From Gammaproteobacteria bacterium (GTDB lineage: Bacteria > Pseudomonadota > Gammaproteobacteria > Eutrophobiales > Eutrophobiaceae), in NCBI GenBank assembly GCA_018676275.1, contig JABHFC010000394.1, positions 1 through 16,821 of the forward strand: a stretch of 16,821 nt of DNA, given 5' to 3'. Positions 1-8,809 of the stretch are shown here, in pieces. How positions within the stretch are numbered: the first letter of the stretch is position 1; every line of letters begins with the position of its first letter. Made by a program: the position numbers and the translations under genes. The notes beneath the pieces were generated by a model. The model was not told where the DNA came from. It searched no databases and saw nothing but the letters and a program-made list of their open reading frames with translations.

Positions 1-332
1 AGCTCGGCAGTTGCCGCATCACTATGCTGGAATTCCAGATTGCTGATATCTTCAGCTCGGCTCTTGGCAACGGCTAGAATCGGCTCTGACACATCAACTC
101 CAAGCACACTTCCTGTTGGCCCAACCTGTTCGGCTAACTTGATGCTGGTAATGCCTCCTCCACAACCAATGTCGAGCACACTCTCACCCTCTGTTGCTGC
201 AATCTGCTCAATCAACATGTCATGCAGCGACATAATCATCCCCTCAACGACATCAATATTATCCGCCCACTTATTGCCACCTTCTTCGTTCCAGTACTTT
301 TGGGATTCAGAATTCTCGTCGTAATTACTCAT
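1..332 (-). CDS. Class I SAM-dependent methyltransferase (C-terminus cut by window edge)
   Basis: The reverse strand reads from an ATG at 332 with no stop to the window edge, giving about 110 N-terminal residues. The SAM-binding motif I, VLDIGCGGG, is at residues 52-60. An acidic residue ends the next strand (GVD, D80), as expected for a Rossmann-fold methyltransferase of the UbiE/Methyltransf_11 type. The N-terminal QKYWNEEGGNKWADN stretch is common in small-molecule methyltransferases of this class. The substrate cannot be told from this fragment. An AAAGG Shine-Dalgarno lies about 8 nt upstream of the ATG. The gene follows the DUF938 methyltransferase by 18 bp on the same strand, so it is probably the distal part of that operon. 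Confidence 0.85.
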   Translation of the reverse strand, partial: MSNYDENSESQKYWNEEGGNKWADNIDVVEGMIMSLHDMLIEQIAATEGESVLDIGCGGGITSIKLAEQVGPTGSVLGVDVSEPILAVAKSRAEDISNLEFQHSDAATAE

Positions 333-350
333 TGTTTTAGCCTTTGTTAG

Positions 351-947
351 TTACTTTATTTTCTTCCAGCAAAGAATACGATTATTTGCTGGCATTGCAT
401 AATCATCTTGCAAATACATTCCAGCGGCCTTTGCAAGCCGATCAACTTCTTCAAAATCTCTGATTCCACTTTCAGGATTCCGTTCCTTTAACCAGACATC
501 AAAACTGGCATTACTTTCACTACTATAATTATTGTTGTAATTAAAGGGTCCATATAACACCAGTAAGCCTCCCTCAGATATCAACTTACCCACTCCGGCT
601 ATCATAGCTTTGACAGCTTCCCATCCCATTATATGCACAGCATTGGCCGAAAATACCGCATCCACTTCTACTATCGGCCATTCAGACTGAGTTACATCGA
701 GTACCAGAGGCGCTAGTGCATTATCCAGCCTGGCCTCATTCAGCCATAACTTGATACCTTCATGATTCTCCAGCAGATCACTTGTTTGCCAGCTTAGATG
801 GGGTTGTTTGCCGGCGAAAAAAACTGCGTGCTGACCTGTACCACTACCTAACTCAAGAACTGATCTGCAATCAGCAAATAAATCTTTAATAACTGAAAGT
901 ATCGGCTCTCGATTATTGTCGCAGGCTGCTGAGTATGGTTTATCCAT
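351..947 (-). CDS. DUF938 family class I SAM-dependent methyltransferase
   Basis: 198 residues, close to full length for the DUF938 (PF06080) family, whose eukaryotic relative is METTL26. Seen: the N-terminal CDNNREPIL segment, motif I LELGSGTGQHAVFFA at about residues 31-45 (the family's characteristic version with QH after the glycine loop), an FSANAVHIMGWEAV segment, and a GPFNYNNNYSSESNASFDVWL region typical of the family. The substrate is unknown. The ATG follows immediately after the TAA stop of the Dabb gene (TAAATG) with no convincing Shine-Dalgarno of its own, which suggests translational coupling. It is followed 18 bp later by a second methyltransferase gene. Confidence 0.9.
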   Translation of the reverse strand: MDKPYSAACDNNREPILSVIKDLFADCRSVLELGSGTGQHAVFFAGKQPHLSWQTSDLLENHEGIKLWLNEARLDNALAPLVLDVTQSEWPIVEVDAVFSANAVHIMGWEAVKAMIAGVGKLISEGGLLVLYGPFNYNNNYSSESNASFDVWLKERNPESGIRDFEEVDRLAKAAGMYLQDDYAMPANNRILCWKKIK

Positions 948-1250
948 TTAGATGGCATAATCAACAGCGTTGCGAGCATCTCGCACGGCGGAGATGAAGG
1001 GAAAAACTGCTTTATGCTCAGGGTGAGCCTGGTATGCAGCTAACGCACTTTCATCTGCAAATTCACTGTACAAAACAACATCAAAGCCCGCCGCATCCAG
1101 TCCTAAATCAATACCTACTTCCAACTTTATCATTCCGGGTACTATGTCAGCTATCGCTTCCAGTTTTTCCTTCATCAACAGCGCATTAGTTTGCTTGTCA
1201 TTACCTTCAGCTTGCTCTTTTAATTTCCACATTACTATGTGTTTAATCAT
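948..1250 (-). CDS. Dabb (stress-responsive alpha/beta-barrel) domain protein
   Basis: 100 residues, one Dabb domain (PF07876) and nothing else. The N-terminal strand MIKHIVMWKLK, the central VPGMIKLEVGIDL strand, and the DVVLYSEFADESALAAYQAHPEH segment are the usual landmarks of this dimeric ferredoxin-like fold. Bacterial members are mostly uncharacterised; plant relatives include stress-induced proteins and olivetolic acid cyclase. No reaction can be assigned. A good Shine-Dalgarno (AGAGGA, about 6 nt upstream) supports the ATG at 1250. The stop abuts the DUF938 start, so the two are almost certainly co-translated. Confidence 0.9.
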   Translation of the reverse strand: MIKHIVMWKLKEQAEGNDKQTNALLMKEKLEAIADIVPGMIKLEVGIDLGLDAAGFDVVLYSEFADESALAAYQAHPEHKAVFPFISAVRDARNAVDYAI

Positions 1251-1313
1251 GAATAGTCCTCTTTGTAATTAGTACGATATAAGCTTACAGCGGTTTCGAT
1301 CTATGAATTAATA

Positions 1314-2564
1314 TTACCTGGTGAAAATATAACGCAATGTCACACCTGTGCTACCCACTGGTTTACCTTTTACGAATCTTGGCCGGTAACGCGTAGCAGC
1401 AACAGCATGTTTTGCTCTCACACTCAGATTTGTTTCAGATTGTGGCTGAATTGCTGTAATGACAATATCTCTTGGCCAGCCATTGCTGGGCACATTAAAA
1501 ACGACATCAGCATACGGACTATCAGCATTCACAGGTAATTCGTTACCAGGAAGACCAAAAGGTTTGACTTGCCTGGGCTGACCAAAAATAGTATTGATCA
1601 CTTTTGTTTCTGCATTGTGTTCAACTAATGTCGCAAAGGCCTTTTCATAATTCTTCATCGCATTCCATTTTCGCTTTAACGATAGATAATAATCGCCCAT
1701 GTAGACAAGAGCCTGTGCATATTCCTGTATCGTATCAGGTAATCCGGCCTCATAGATTGAAACAATTCGAGCAAGATGTCGCTTACCTTTATGAAAACTT
1801 TGATCAAAATAATAATCACGAACAGCAATTTCATTTAAATACGGTGTTGGACGTTTATTCGGGATCATTGCCTGTCGAATATCTCTATGTGACATTCTGA
1901 AAGCATCATTCACATCATAGGCTATTTGATAGTTAACTATGGCAGCGGCACTCAAAATAGCAGGTAACTGTTTCGCCTCTTCTCCGTGTTGGGAGACAAT
2001 TACACTCAAGGCTTTATCGAATAAATCATCTGCTTTCACCATATAGACCAGTGCCTCTCCACCAGTATGTAACTGATAGGCTTGCATATACCAACGACCG
2101 ACTCGTTCAATAACTGGCAGCAAGCGATCATCTTCTTCACTGTAATTTCGTTTGTACAACCAGAACAAATACTGCAGGTTTTTGTCCAGTTCCGGCCAGT
2201 TTTGTAATTCAGAATTAGTATCTATCAACAATTCGACTATCTCTACCTGTGATAGCTCATGTAAACCCTTGTTTGCTTTACTTACGTGCAAAGCTTTCTC
2301 AAAGGTAATGCCTGCATTCAGAAAATCACCCTGGTTCCTATATAAATAACCCAACTCCAGTAAGGCCTGCCTCAGTGCCGGGTTATAAGCACCCTGCTCA
2401 GACTCCAGCGTGCTAATGGTTTCCTGAAACTCCTGTAGTTTTCGATTATAGGACTCGCTTTTTATCGCTTCATCCGTTTGCACTGTTTCAGCAAATGCAA
2501 ACATTTCCCCGGACAAAACAAGAAAAATAATTACTAAGACGCGTATACTTGAAGTGAATGCCAT
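1314..2564 (-). CDS. Secreted TPR-repeat protein with TonB-like C-terminal domain
   Basis: About 416 residues from the ATG at 2564; a TTG at 2582 would add six residues. Neither start has a clear Shine-Dalgarno, so the start is uncertain. The N-terminus has a hydrophobic signal (VLVIIFLVLSGEMFAFA) with likely cleavage after AFA, so the protein should be periplasmic or envelope-attached. The middle is helical with tetratricopeptide-like units (for example ALLELGYLYRNQGDFLNA and YAQALVYMGDYYLSLKRKWNA). The last 70 or so residues resemble a TonB C-terminal domain, ending RYRPRFVKGKPVGSTGVTLR before YIFTR. The usual TonB membrane anchor and proline-rich spacer are absent, so it is unlikely to be a classical energy transducer. 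It starts 36 bp after addA-like on the same strand. Function unknown. Confidence 0.8.
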   Translation of the reverse strand: MAFTSSIRVLVIIFLVLSGEMFAFAETVQTDEAIKSESYNRKLQEFQETISTLESEQGAYNPALRQALLELGYLYRNQGDFLNAGITFEKALHVSKANKGLHELSQVEIVELLIDTNSELQNWPELDKNLQYLFWLYKRNYSEEDDRLLPVIERVGRWYMQAYQLHTGGEALVYMVKADDLFDKALSVIVSQHGEEAKQLPAILSAAAIVNYQIAYDVNDAFRMSHRDIRQAMIPNKRPTPYLNEIAVRDYYFDQSFHKGKRHLARIVSIYEAGLPDTIQEYAQALVYMGDYYLSLKRKWNAMKNYEKAFATLVEHNAETKVINTIFGQPRQVKPFGLPGNELPVNADSPYADVVFNVPSNGWPRDIVITAIQPQSETNLSVRAKHAVAATRYRPRFVKGKPVGSTGVTLRYIFTR

Positions 2565-2600
2565 TCGTTTAGTGCAAGTCAATAGTGGGGCAGACCATGA

Positions 2601-5600
2601 CTAACTCTCAAGCTCCCATTCTCGCCAACCCTTTAATAAAGGAAAATATAAACCCAGTTTGACTGGTACATTTTCCATACTTTTTATAAGCGCACCGTAT
2701 TTTTCAAGTTGCGGAAGATATCTCTGTTGTTGCTGATCAAGAAAGGCATCTAAATCTTTACCCTCGTGACGACTGGTTTTGTAATCCACTATCCAGCGAA
2801 TGCCATCAGCATCTATAAATGTCCGGTCAAGAATAACGTTCACAACTTTTCCCTGGTATAGCCCGCTAATCGCATACTCGTTTTTTGCCTGCTTGTGATC
2901 TTTCGAAAACAACCATTGTCCACGTTCATCCGAGAGAATATTTGTCAGTGCCAACTGAACCTGTCTGACAGCATCGTTCAGCTCTTTTTCGTTAACACCC
3001 AGTTGCTTTAGTAATAGCTGGTGAAAGCATCCCAGTTTGCTTACGTCATCCGCATCCCATGAATCATATTCCTCTGCTGACATAATTTGAAGACAGCGGT
3101 GTACTACAGTTCCTATATGCTTAATAGTTTCTCCTGCCCATTCATATTCGACCTGAGGATTCTCAACTTTCACCTGCTCATCAATGTTAACTGTCTGCCA
3201 TTTAATAGATTCCGGTGCCAATGGCATAAGCCAGTCTCGCTTTAGTCGTCTTAGTAACAACTGCTTTTTCTGAACATCTGCTTTTTCCACTTTATGATTG
3301 GGGGGTTTATCCTTTAAAGCATTTTCCACAGTATTTTTTGCCACTGGCCAGAGTTGCATCAACAAGCTGTTTTTAAGCGGTTCCTTTATCGTCAGGTCAT
3401 TATCCTTATTGCCTGGTTCAGCTGTAGTAATTATGTGTAGATATTTTTTTGCTCTTGTCGTCGCAACATATAGAAGACGTCCCAATTCGTAATACTGTTT
3501 CTCTTTTTCAAGTCGTCTTAAGTAGTTATATATAGGGGAGTCTGCTTTGCCCGCCTCCTTGACCGGAGCAAGTAGCAAATCCTGATGAGATCCGTGAGGC
3601 CTTTCCATCCACATTAGTAATCTGCTTTCATCTATACCGCTGCCGCGAGCCAGACCAGGTAGAATAACCGTATCAAACTCCAGCCCCTTGGCCTTATGTA
3701 TAGTCATAATCTGGACAGCATCTTCACTATTAAGGTCTGCTATCGCATATAGTGATGCCACTTTTTCTGTAAACGCCTCTCTGTCTTTTAAATCACCACC
3801 TTCATCAAACTCATTCAGTAGTTGAAAAAATGTCTGAGTATTTTCCAAATCAGTTTCATTCTGCAAACTAGCCGGACCACCTATACCCATCCATACTGAC
3901 TCAACCCATCGGCTTAAGGATCTTCGCCCCTGTCCTTCAAAAGCGTCTTTAACTATTTTAGTAATCTCTATGAGTCTTGAACGGGTATTTTTATTCAGAG
4001 TCTCAATCTGAGTTGAATCTTGCATAACTTCCCAAATACACCTGTTTTTATCATGTCCAAATAGCTGATGTAAATCAATGAGCTCCATTCCACACCAGGG
4101 TGCACGTAATACAGCCAACCAGGAGACGCGATCTGCGAGATGCGTGAGTGCCAGGGTCAGTGCGAGTAAATCCTGAATAGCCGCTCTTTGTCCCAGGGCC
4201 TCAATCTCTACTGCACGATAAGCGACCTTCCTCTCTCGCAGCAGTGCTACTATTTCTTTAAGGTGATTTCGATTTCTTACCAGAATGGCAATACTGTCAT
4301 CGGCGTTCTTCTGCCTGGCATCCCCTATTAATTGCGAAATTATTTCGGCTTCCAGCAGGTCATCACGTGAAATAACAGGATGCAATTTAACCGGCAGTTT
4401 TTCTTCGGAAGAATGATAAGGATCCGCCTTGACGTAGTTTACCGCTCCGCGACCAATGTCGGCGCTATTCGGCAATATTTGTTTGAAAGCCTTATTCACC
4501 CAATCCACGATGCCAGGGTCTGAACGGAAATTAACAGTAATGTTCAACGGTGTTAGCGCTACCTGATTCAATCTTTGTTGTTGCCATGTGTTCAGAAACA
4601 GACCCACTTCTGCTTCGCGGAAACGGTAAATAGATTGCATTGGATCGCCAACCAGAAACAAACTATGACCATCCTGCTCGGACCACCCTGCTGTTAGTTT
4701 TTCCAGAAGGTTGTATTGATTAATTGAAATATCCTGAAATTCATCAACCAGTATGTGCTTAATTTGATAATCAAGTTGCAATGCAAGGTCAGTAGGCGTA
4801 TCTGAATTACCGAGCGACTGAATTGCAGCCTGAGTAATGCCGCTAAAATCCATTTGATTACGTTCTGCAAAAATAAGTCGTAATTGTGCGTCTGCCAATA
4901 TTAGTAATTGGTAAAGAGCTTCGACTACCTCCCATTCAGAGTCATTATAAACGACAGGTGGTAAATATTTTATTTCAACCAGTTTGGCTGCGAGACTTCT
5001 ATCCTCGGACAAATTAGCAATTAGTGCTGCAAAACGCGTTTTCATTGCTTTGCGTGTTTCGCTTTCCGCCTTGTTAGCTGACGCGGCTGGAAATCCAAGC
5101 TTCACATTTGCTGTTTTTCGCCAGCTATCTGCCTGTGTAAACAACAAGGTTGCTATAGCCTTCCATGTTTCCAACTCAGCAGGATCATTCCCGGGCAATG
5201 TGTCGATATCCATACATTGGACAATTGGAGAATCACTGCCTTGCTCTTGCAGGTTTGTTGCAGCAAAACGCAGCAAGACCAATAATTCCTCTGTAAACTG
5301 CTCTGGCAGGCAATCTTGCATCCTCGATAATTCTGCCTCCACCAGGTGTGCCAGCGCTTCTTCAAGTTCTTCCCGCTGATGTTGCCTGGCTATATGTCTA
5401 AGCCATTGGTCACGACGCGCCAACATAGACGCAAGCATATTCCTCACTCGTGGTAAATCGTTGTCGAGATGTCCGAGCAATACCGCTATTGAGTCTGACC
5501 ATGTATCGCCAAGCTCCAATTCTGCCAGTGTATTTGCTGCAGCCAGTTGATACAGTTCAGTTGCGTTTTCGATAGTCTCCGGTTGCGCGCCAAAACCTGC

Positions 5601-5999
5601 GAGCACAGGCATTTGACGGGTTAATGATGCAGTCAGAGAGTCTATTGTTTGTATGCGTAGTCGCGCAGGGTTTTCGGCAAGTTGCCATTGCTGTTTCCGA
5701 TCCTGTTCAATAACCTGCTCTACCAGTTTAAAAGTTATTTCTGCAGCGGCATTCCCCGGTTTATTACTATTAAGCACCTGATCCAGCGCACCTAATATGC
5801 GTCCACGCATCTCTGCAGCTGCTTTTCGAGTAAAGGTTATAGCAATTATTTCTTCGGGCGAGTTAACCATTGCCAGCATTCGAAGATAGCGTTGAATCAA
5901 TAATTCTGTTTTGCCAGATCCCGCAGGCGCCTGAACAATGAATGATTCGGCAGGGTTTAGTGCATGTTGACGTTGCTGCTGATCAATTGGCTTATTCAT
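2601..5999 (-). CDS. AddA-like UvrD-family helicase-nuclease
   Basis: 1132 residues from the chosen ATG at 5999; an in-frame ATG at 6026 lies inside addB-like and has no comparable ribosome site. SF1A helicase motifs are present in order: Walker A APAGSGKT (24-31), motif Ia AITFTRKAAAEM, motif II VDEFQD (D419, E420), motif III VGDPMQSIYRFR, motif IV VNFRSDPGIVDWV, motif V MTIHKAKGLEFD, and motif VI LLYVATTRAKK. The C-terminus carries a RecB-type PD-(D/E)XK nuclease: GTVVHR, LDR (D1058), VDYKT (D1072, K1074) and a QLEKYG motif. All key residues appear intact. By family knowledge it is the motor and one nuclease of a two-subunit resection complex that prepares double-strand breaks for RecA. The gene overlaps addB-like by 8 nt. 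Confidence 0.93.
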   Translation of the reverse strand: MNKPIDQQQRQHALNPAESFIVQAPAGSGKTELLIQRYLRMLAMVNSPEEIIAITFTRKAAAEMRGRILGALDQVLNSNKPGNAAAEITFKLVEQVIEQDRKQQWQLAENPARLRIQTIDSLTASLTRQMPVLAGFGAQPETIENATELYQLAAANTLAELELGDTWSDSIAVLLGHLDNDLPRVRNMLASMLARRDQWLRHIARQHQREELEEALAHLVEAELSRMQDCLPEQFTEELLVLLRFAATNLQEQGSDSPIVQCMDIDTLPGNDPAELETWKAIATLLFTQADSWRKTANVKLGFPAASANKAESETRKAMKTRFAALIANLSEDRSLAAKLVEIKYLPPVVYNDSEWEVVEALYQLLILADAQLRLIFAERNQMDFSGITQAAIQSLGNSDTPTDLALQLDYQIKHILVDEFQDISINQYNLLEKLTAGWSEQDGHSLFLVGDPMQSIYRFREAEVGLFLNTWQQQRLNQVALTPLNITVNFRSDPGIVDWVNKAFKQILPNSADIGRGAVNYVKADPYHSSEEKLPVKLHPVISRDDLLEAEIISQLIGDARQKNADDSIAILVRNRNHLKEIVALLRERKVAYRAVEIEALGQRAAIQDLLALTLALTHLADRVSWLAVLRAPWCGMELIDLHQLFGHDKNRCIWEVMQDSTQIETLNKNTRSRLIEITKIVKDAFEGQGRRSLSRWVESVWMGIGGPASLQNETDLENTQTFFQLLNEFDEGGDLKDREAFTEKVASLYAIADLNSEDAVQIMTIHKAKGLEFDTVILPGLARGSGIDESRLLMWMERPHGSHQDLLLAPVKEAGKADSPIYNYLRRLEKEKQYYELGRLLYVATTRAKKYLHIITTAEPGNKDNDLTIKEPLKNSLLMQLWPVAKNTVENALKDKPPNHKVEKADVQKKQLLLRRLKRDWLMPLAPESIKWQTVNIDEQVKVENPQVEYEWAGETIKHIGTVVHRCLQIMSAEEYDSWDADDVSKLGCFHQLLLKQLGVNEKELNDAVRQVQLALTNILSDERGQWLFSKDHKQAKNEYAISGLYQGKVVNVILDRTFIDADGIRWIVDYKTSRHEGKDLDAFLDQQQQRYLPQLEKYGALIKSMENVPVKLGLYFPLLKGWREWELES

Positions 6000-8673
6000 A
6001 AGCCTCTCCTGGCAGCGAGTTATCATCTGCTACTTCATATACCCGGCAAAATGCATGCAGATCGCAATATCGACAGGTATTTGCGTTCTTTGGATTTACT
6101 TCAGCTTTGCCAATACGAAAATCATGTGCGATCCGGGTCATAATTTCATTCCAGCTCGTCATTAGACCGGTCCAGTTTTCAAATTCATCTGTATAAGATG
6201 TATCTGCAAAATTCTTTACCCCGGGGAACAATCCTTCTTCATCAGCAACACCTATAAAAGTCGACTCACCTCGTTTCATTTTTGCAAAAACAATAGCAGC
6301 TAGATCTGTTTTGCTGGTAATGGCGTACAAGGGAAGTTGCGGATCATCCGGACGCTCATCAAACCATGCATTTAGCGAGACGGTCCCTGTCTTGTAGTCA
6401 ATAATTACCTGCCTGCCATCAGCAAGCTCATCGATTCGATCAATACGAGTATGAACCTCAATATCATCGAAAATAAAATTATGTTTTGCCTCACATGCCT
6501 TAACACTAAAAGTCTGCCTTTGTTTTTCTATGATTAGCCATTCAAGGATGAGACCAAGTAATCGTTGTCTTTCAAGTAATACGAAACGATCTGTAAAAGT
6601 CAGGGGTCTCTGTTTTTGATAACTTGCCAGCACTGCATCAATGCTGCTTATGATGACTTTCTTTTCCTCTGCTTCGGTCATTTCTAAAAGTGATGATTGA
6701 CTGCTAACTTTTGTCCAGAAGTTCTGCATCACATCATGCAACAATGAACCTCGTTGCATTGCATCCAGCCCGATGTCTGCCCGGCTTAATGATTTTGCGT
6801 GTAGACGATGACGGGAAAAAGCTCTATAGGCACAGGCTGCCTGATCTTTAAACAAGCCCGTGCCACCACTAACACGTTGACCAGACTTTATCGCGGGAGC
6901 GACTTCATCCTGAATAAATTCAATGCTAGCTGAAGAAAAAATAAGTTTACGAAATGATGTTAAACGCTCTACCTGGTATTTTTCGGTATCTTTGAAATAG
7001 GACTTAATTAGAGGACTTGGTCTTTGTGCATTTTCCTGTTCATTTTGCGGGTAACTAATTACCACATCTGCAGATGAATTTATCAAACAATCAGTGATAT
7101 GCCGGCTATATGACAGATGACTTTCCGCAGAGCCTAACGGGAGTTGATGCTGACGTTGCAGAACCAGGGGAATAAAGGGATTAGGTTCTGCAGGCCCCGG
7201 CCAGGCATCTTCATGCATGCCCATTATCCATAAGTGATCGAAATGCATTCCTGCCGCCCCCGCCATTCCCATCACCTGCACGGGAACCTCGGCAGTCTCT
7301 GGTTGGAAACTGAAAGCCGATGCAAGCTGACGCAATTGTGATAATGCAGCTCGATAGCTTAATGAAGAATTGACGATATCGAGTGAAACAAAGCGTACAA
7401 GCAGGTCCTGCCAGGCTTGCATGGTCTGATAATCAGCGCTGCTTAATGTTCGCTCTCCCGGCCATTTGAATATGCTCAGCAATGTTGAAAAGGCTTGTGC
7501 CCAGTTTTGCGCTGATTGTCGCGCAGGCAACACCTCAAAAGCAGCTTGCCATTCAAGTAAACATTGAAGAAATATCTCGCTCTGCTCTTTTTCCAGATAG
7601 TTTTCGACAATATATTTCAATGTGCTAATTGACAAATGCTGCTCACCAAACTCACGCAGCCTTGCATCAAGCACAGCACGCCCGGCTTTCTCTTCTGTTG
7701 CTCCGCGTATAAAAGGCGAGCGCAGTAGTACTCCAAATTCCTGAATTGAAAAGGGCTGTTCCACCAGAGCCAATATTGAAAAAGCGGTATCGATAAGAGG
7801 ATAGTTATTTAATCCCTTCCCCAGTGAAATACTGTAGGGTTTTTCCGAACTATCGGCAGCTCTTAAAATATTATCTGCCAAAAATACATCATCAAATTGT
7901 GTTTGAATTTGCCCGCGAAGTTTTTGCAACCTTGGTACAACAATACCAATATTGCTGTTCTCGCTTGATTGTAATAGATATCGCACCCAGTTGGCTGGAG
8001 CATCAATCTCATCTCGCACATCATCAAAACCAGCACCAACTATTTTCTGATTTCGTGTTTCGAATGCTACTTCCTTTACCTCACTACCAGTATCCGATAG
8101 TTTTCTTAGAAGTGATCGTTGTTGCGGATGAATACTTTCAAATCCGATAAGAGCAACCTTCTGTTTCAGACTTTTTGAGTTTCCGAATAATTTGGTAATC
8201 AGTACATCTGCCAGGCATGCATCATCTATCCATTTTTCAGCCTGGCAAAGTTGCTGGTAGCTGTGAGCCCAGCTTTGAAACGCACGAACATCGTGACTAA
8301 TGAAAATATCTTTCGGAAAAAGCGGTATTTCCCATTGATGAGATAGTTCCCATGCCTGCACGGCTTTTCTGGCAACATTTTGTGGTTGCAGGATATCTCT
8401 GGCGTAATCAGATTTTTGTATTATCTGAAGCCAGAGGGTCTGTTGTTGCCATGCAGCCAGGCGTAATAGCTCAATTTCACCAGACGCTGCGAAATCATCC
8501 CAGTATCGATATAACCACGCATGCCAGGGAAGAATCTCAGGGCTTTCCCAGACATTTTTACCTGATTCCAACTGTAAACCAGCATATTGATTTTTTAGAT
8601 AACGACTCAAACGCATAGTTGGAGTCAAGATACTAAAACCCTGCTGAATTAAGAGTACGATTTCCTTATTCAT
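5992..8673 (-). CDS. AddB-like PD-(D/E)XK nuclease, 'probable DNA repair protein' family
   Basis: 893 residues. The N-terminal half looks like a UvrD-type helicase scaffold, but the place where Walker A should be (around residues 14-20, SILTPTMRLSR) has no GxGKT, so ATP hydrolysis here is unlikely. The C-terminal nuclease has RGSLLHDV, the RIDRID strand, IIDYKTG (D759, K761) and a QLPLY motif. Four cysteines, C614 and the C-x2-C-x5-C cluster at C867, C870 and C876, match the AddB-type iron-sulfur staple around the nuclease. It therefore fits the inactive-helicase, active-nuclease partner of AddA-like, as in the TIGR03623 group (my recognition, not searched). No strong Shine-Dalgarno precedes the ATG. 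It is the first gene of the minus-strand run. Confidence 0.88.
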   Translation of the reverse strand: MNKEIVLLIQQGFSILTPTMRLSRYLKNQYAGLQLESGKNVWESPEILPWHAWLYRYWDDFAASGEIELLRLAAWQQQTLWLQIIQKSDYARDILQPQNVARKAVQAWELSHQWEIPLFPKDIFISHDVRAFQSWAHSYQQLCQAEKWIDDACLADVLITKLFGNSKSLKQKVALIGFESIHPQQRSLLRKLSDTGSEVKEVAFETRNQKIVGAGFDDVRDEIDAPANWVRYLLQSSENSNIGIVVPRLQKLRGQIQTQFDDVFLADNILRAADSSEKPYSISLGKGLNNYPLIDTAFSILALVEQPFSIQEFGVLLRSPFIRGATEEKAGRAVLDARLREFGEQHLSISTLKYIVENYLEKEQSEIFLQCLLEWQAAFEVLPARQSAQNWAQAFSTLLSIFKWPGERTLSSADYQTMQAWQDLLVRFVSLDIVNSSLSYRAALSQLRQLASAFSFQPETAEVPVQVMGMAGAAGMHFDHLWIMGMHEDAWPGPAEPNPFIPLVLQRQHQLPLGSAESHLSYSRHITDCLINSSADVVISYPQNEQENAQRPSPLIKSYFKDTEKYQVERLTSFRKLIFSSASIEFIQDEVAPAIKSGQRVSGGTGLFKDQAACAYRAFSRHRLHAKSLSRADIGLDAMQRGSLLHDVMQNFWTKVSSQSSLLEMTEAEEKKVIISSIDAVLASYQKQRPLTFTDRFVLLERQRLLGLILEWLIIEKQRQTFSVKACEAKHNFIFDDIEVHTRIDRIDELADGRQVIIDYKTGTVSLNAWFDERPDDPQLPLYAITSKTDLAAIVFAKMKRGESTFIGVADEEGLFPGVKNFADTSYTDEFENWTGLMTSWNEIMTRIAHDFRIGKAEVNPKNANTCRYCDLHAFCRVYEVADDNSLPGEAYE
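6003..6010 (-). promoter_or_regulatory. Strong ribosome binding site that sets the addA-like start
   Basis: The reverse strand has AGGAGAGG three nucleotides before the ATG at 5999 (core AGGAG about 6 nt away), inside the last codons of addB-like. The start and the upstream stop share ATGAATAA. This favours the 1132-residue form over the longer reading from 6026 and implies coupled translation of the two subunits. Confidence 0.75.
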
Positions 8674-8809
8674 CTAAATATATTAGGGTCTGTTTACTTG
8701 ATTTATCCACATTGAATACAGGGTCTTCGGTTGGCCTTCATAACTAAGTGTATGTTAGCCTCTGTTACTGAATAAATTAATAACTATCATTCGAATTCAG
8801 GGATTATTT
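8674..8809. promoter_or_regulatory. Divergent intergenic region between addB-like and egtD
   Basis: 136 bp separate two divergent starts, so promoters for both the minus-strand repair operon and egtD should lie here. The sequence is AT-rich near both ends. I could not find a convincing -35/-10 pair with normal spacing in either direction. The only clear signal is AGGGA at 8799-8803, 6 nt before the egtD ATG. No terminator or palindrome stands out. Confidence 0.5.

Noticed and set aside
40..324. 94-codon plus-strand frame at the window start
   Set aside because: The opposite strand encodes a clear SAM methyltransferase with motif VLDIGCGGG; this is its shadow.
4984..5379. 131-codon open frame antisense to addA-like
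   Set aside because: Low-complexity serine- and alanine-rich shadow of a strongly supported gene; no family features.
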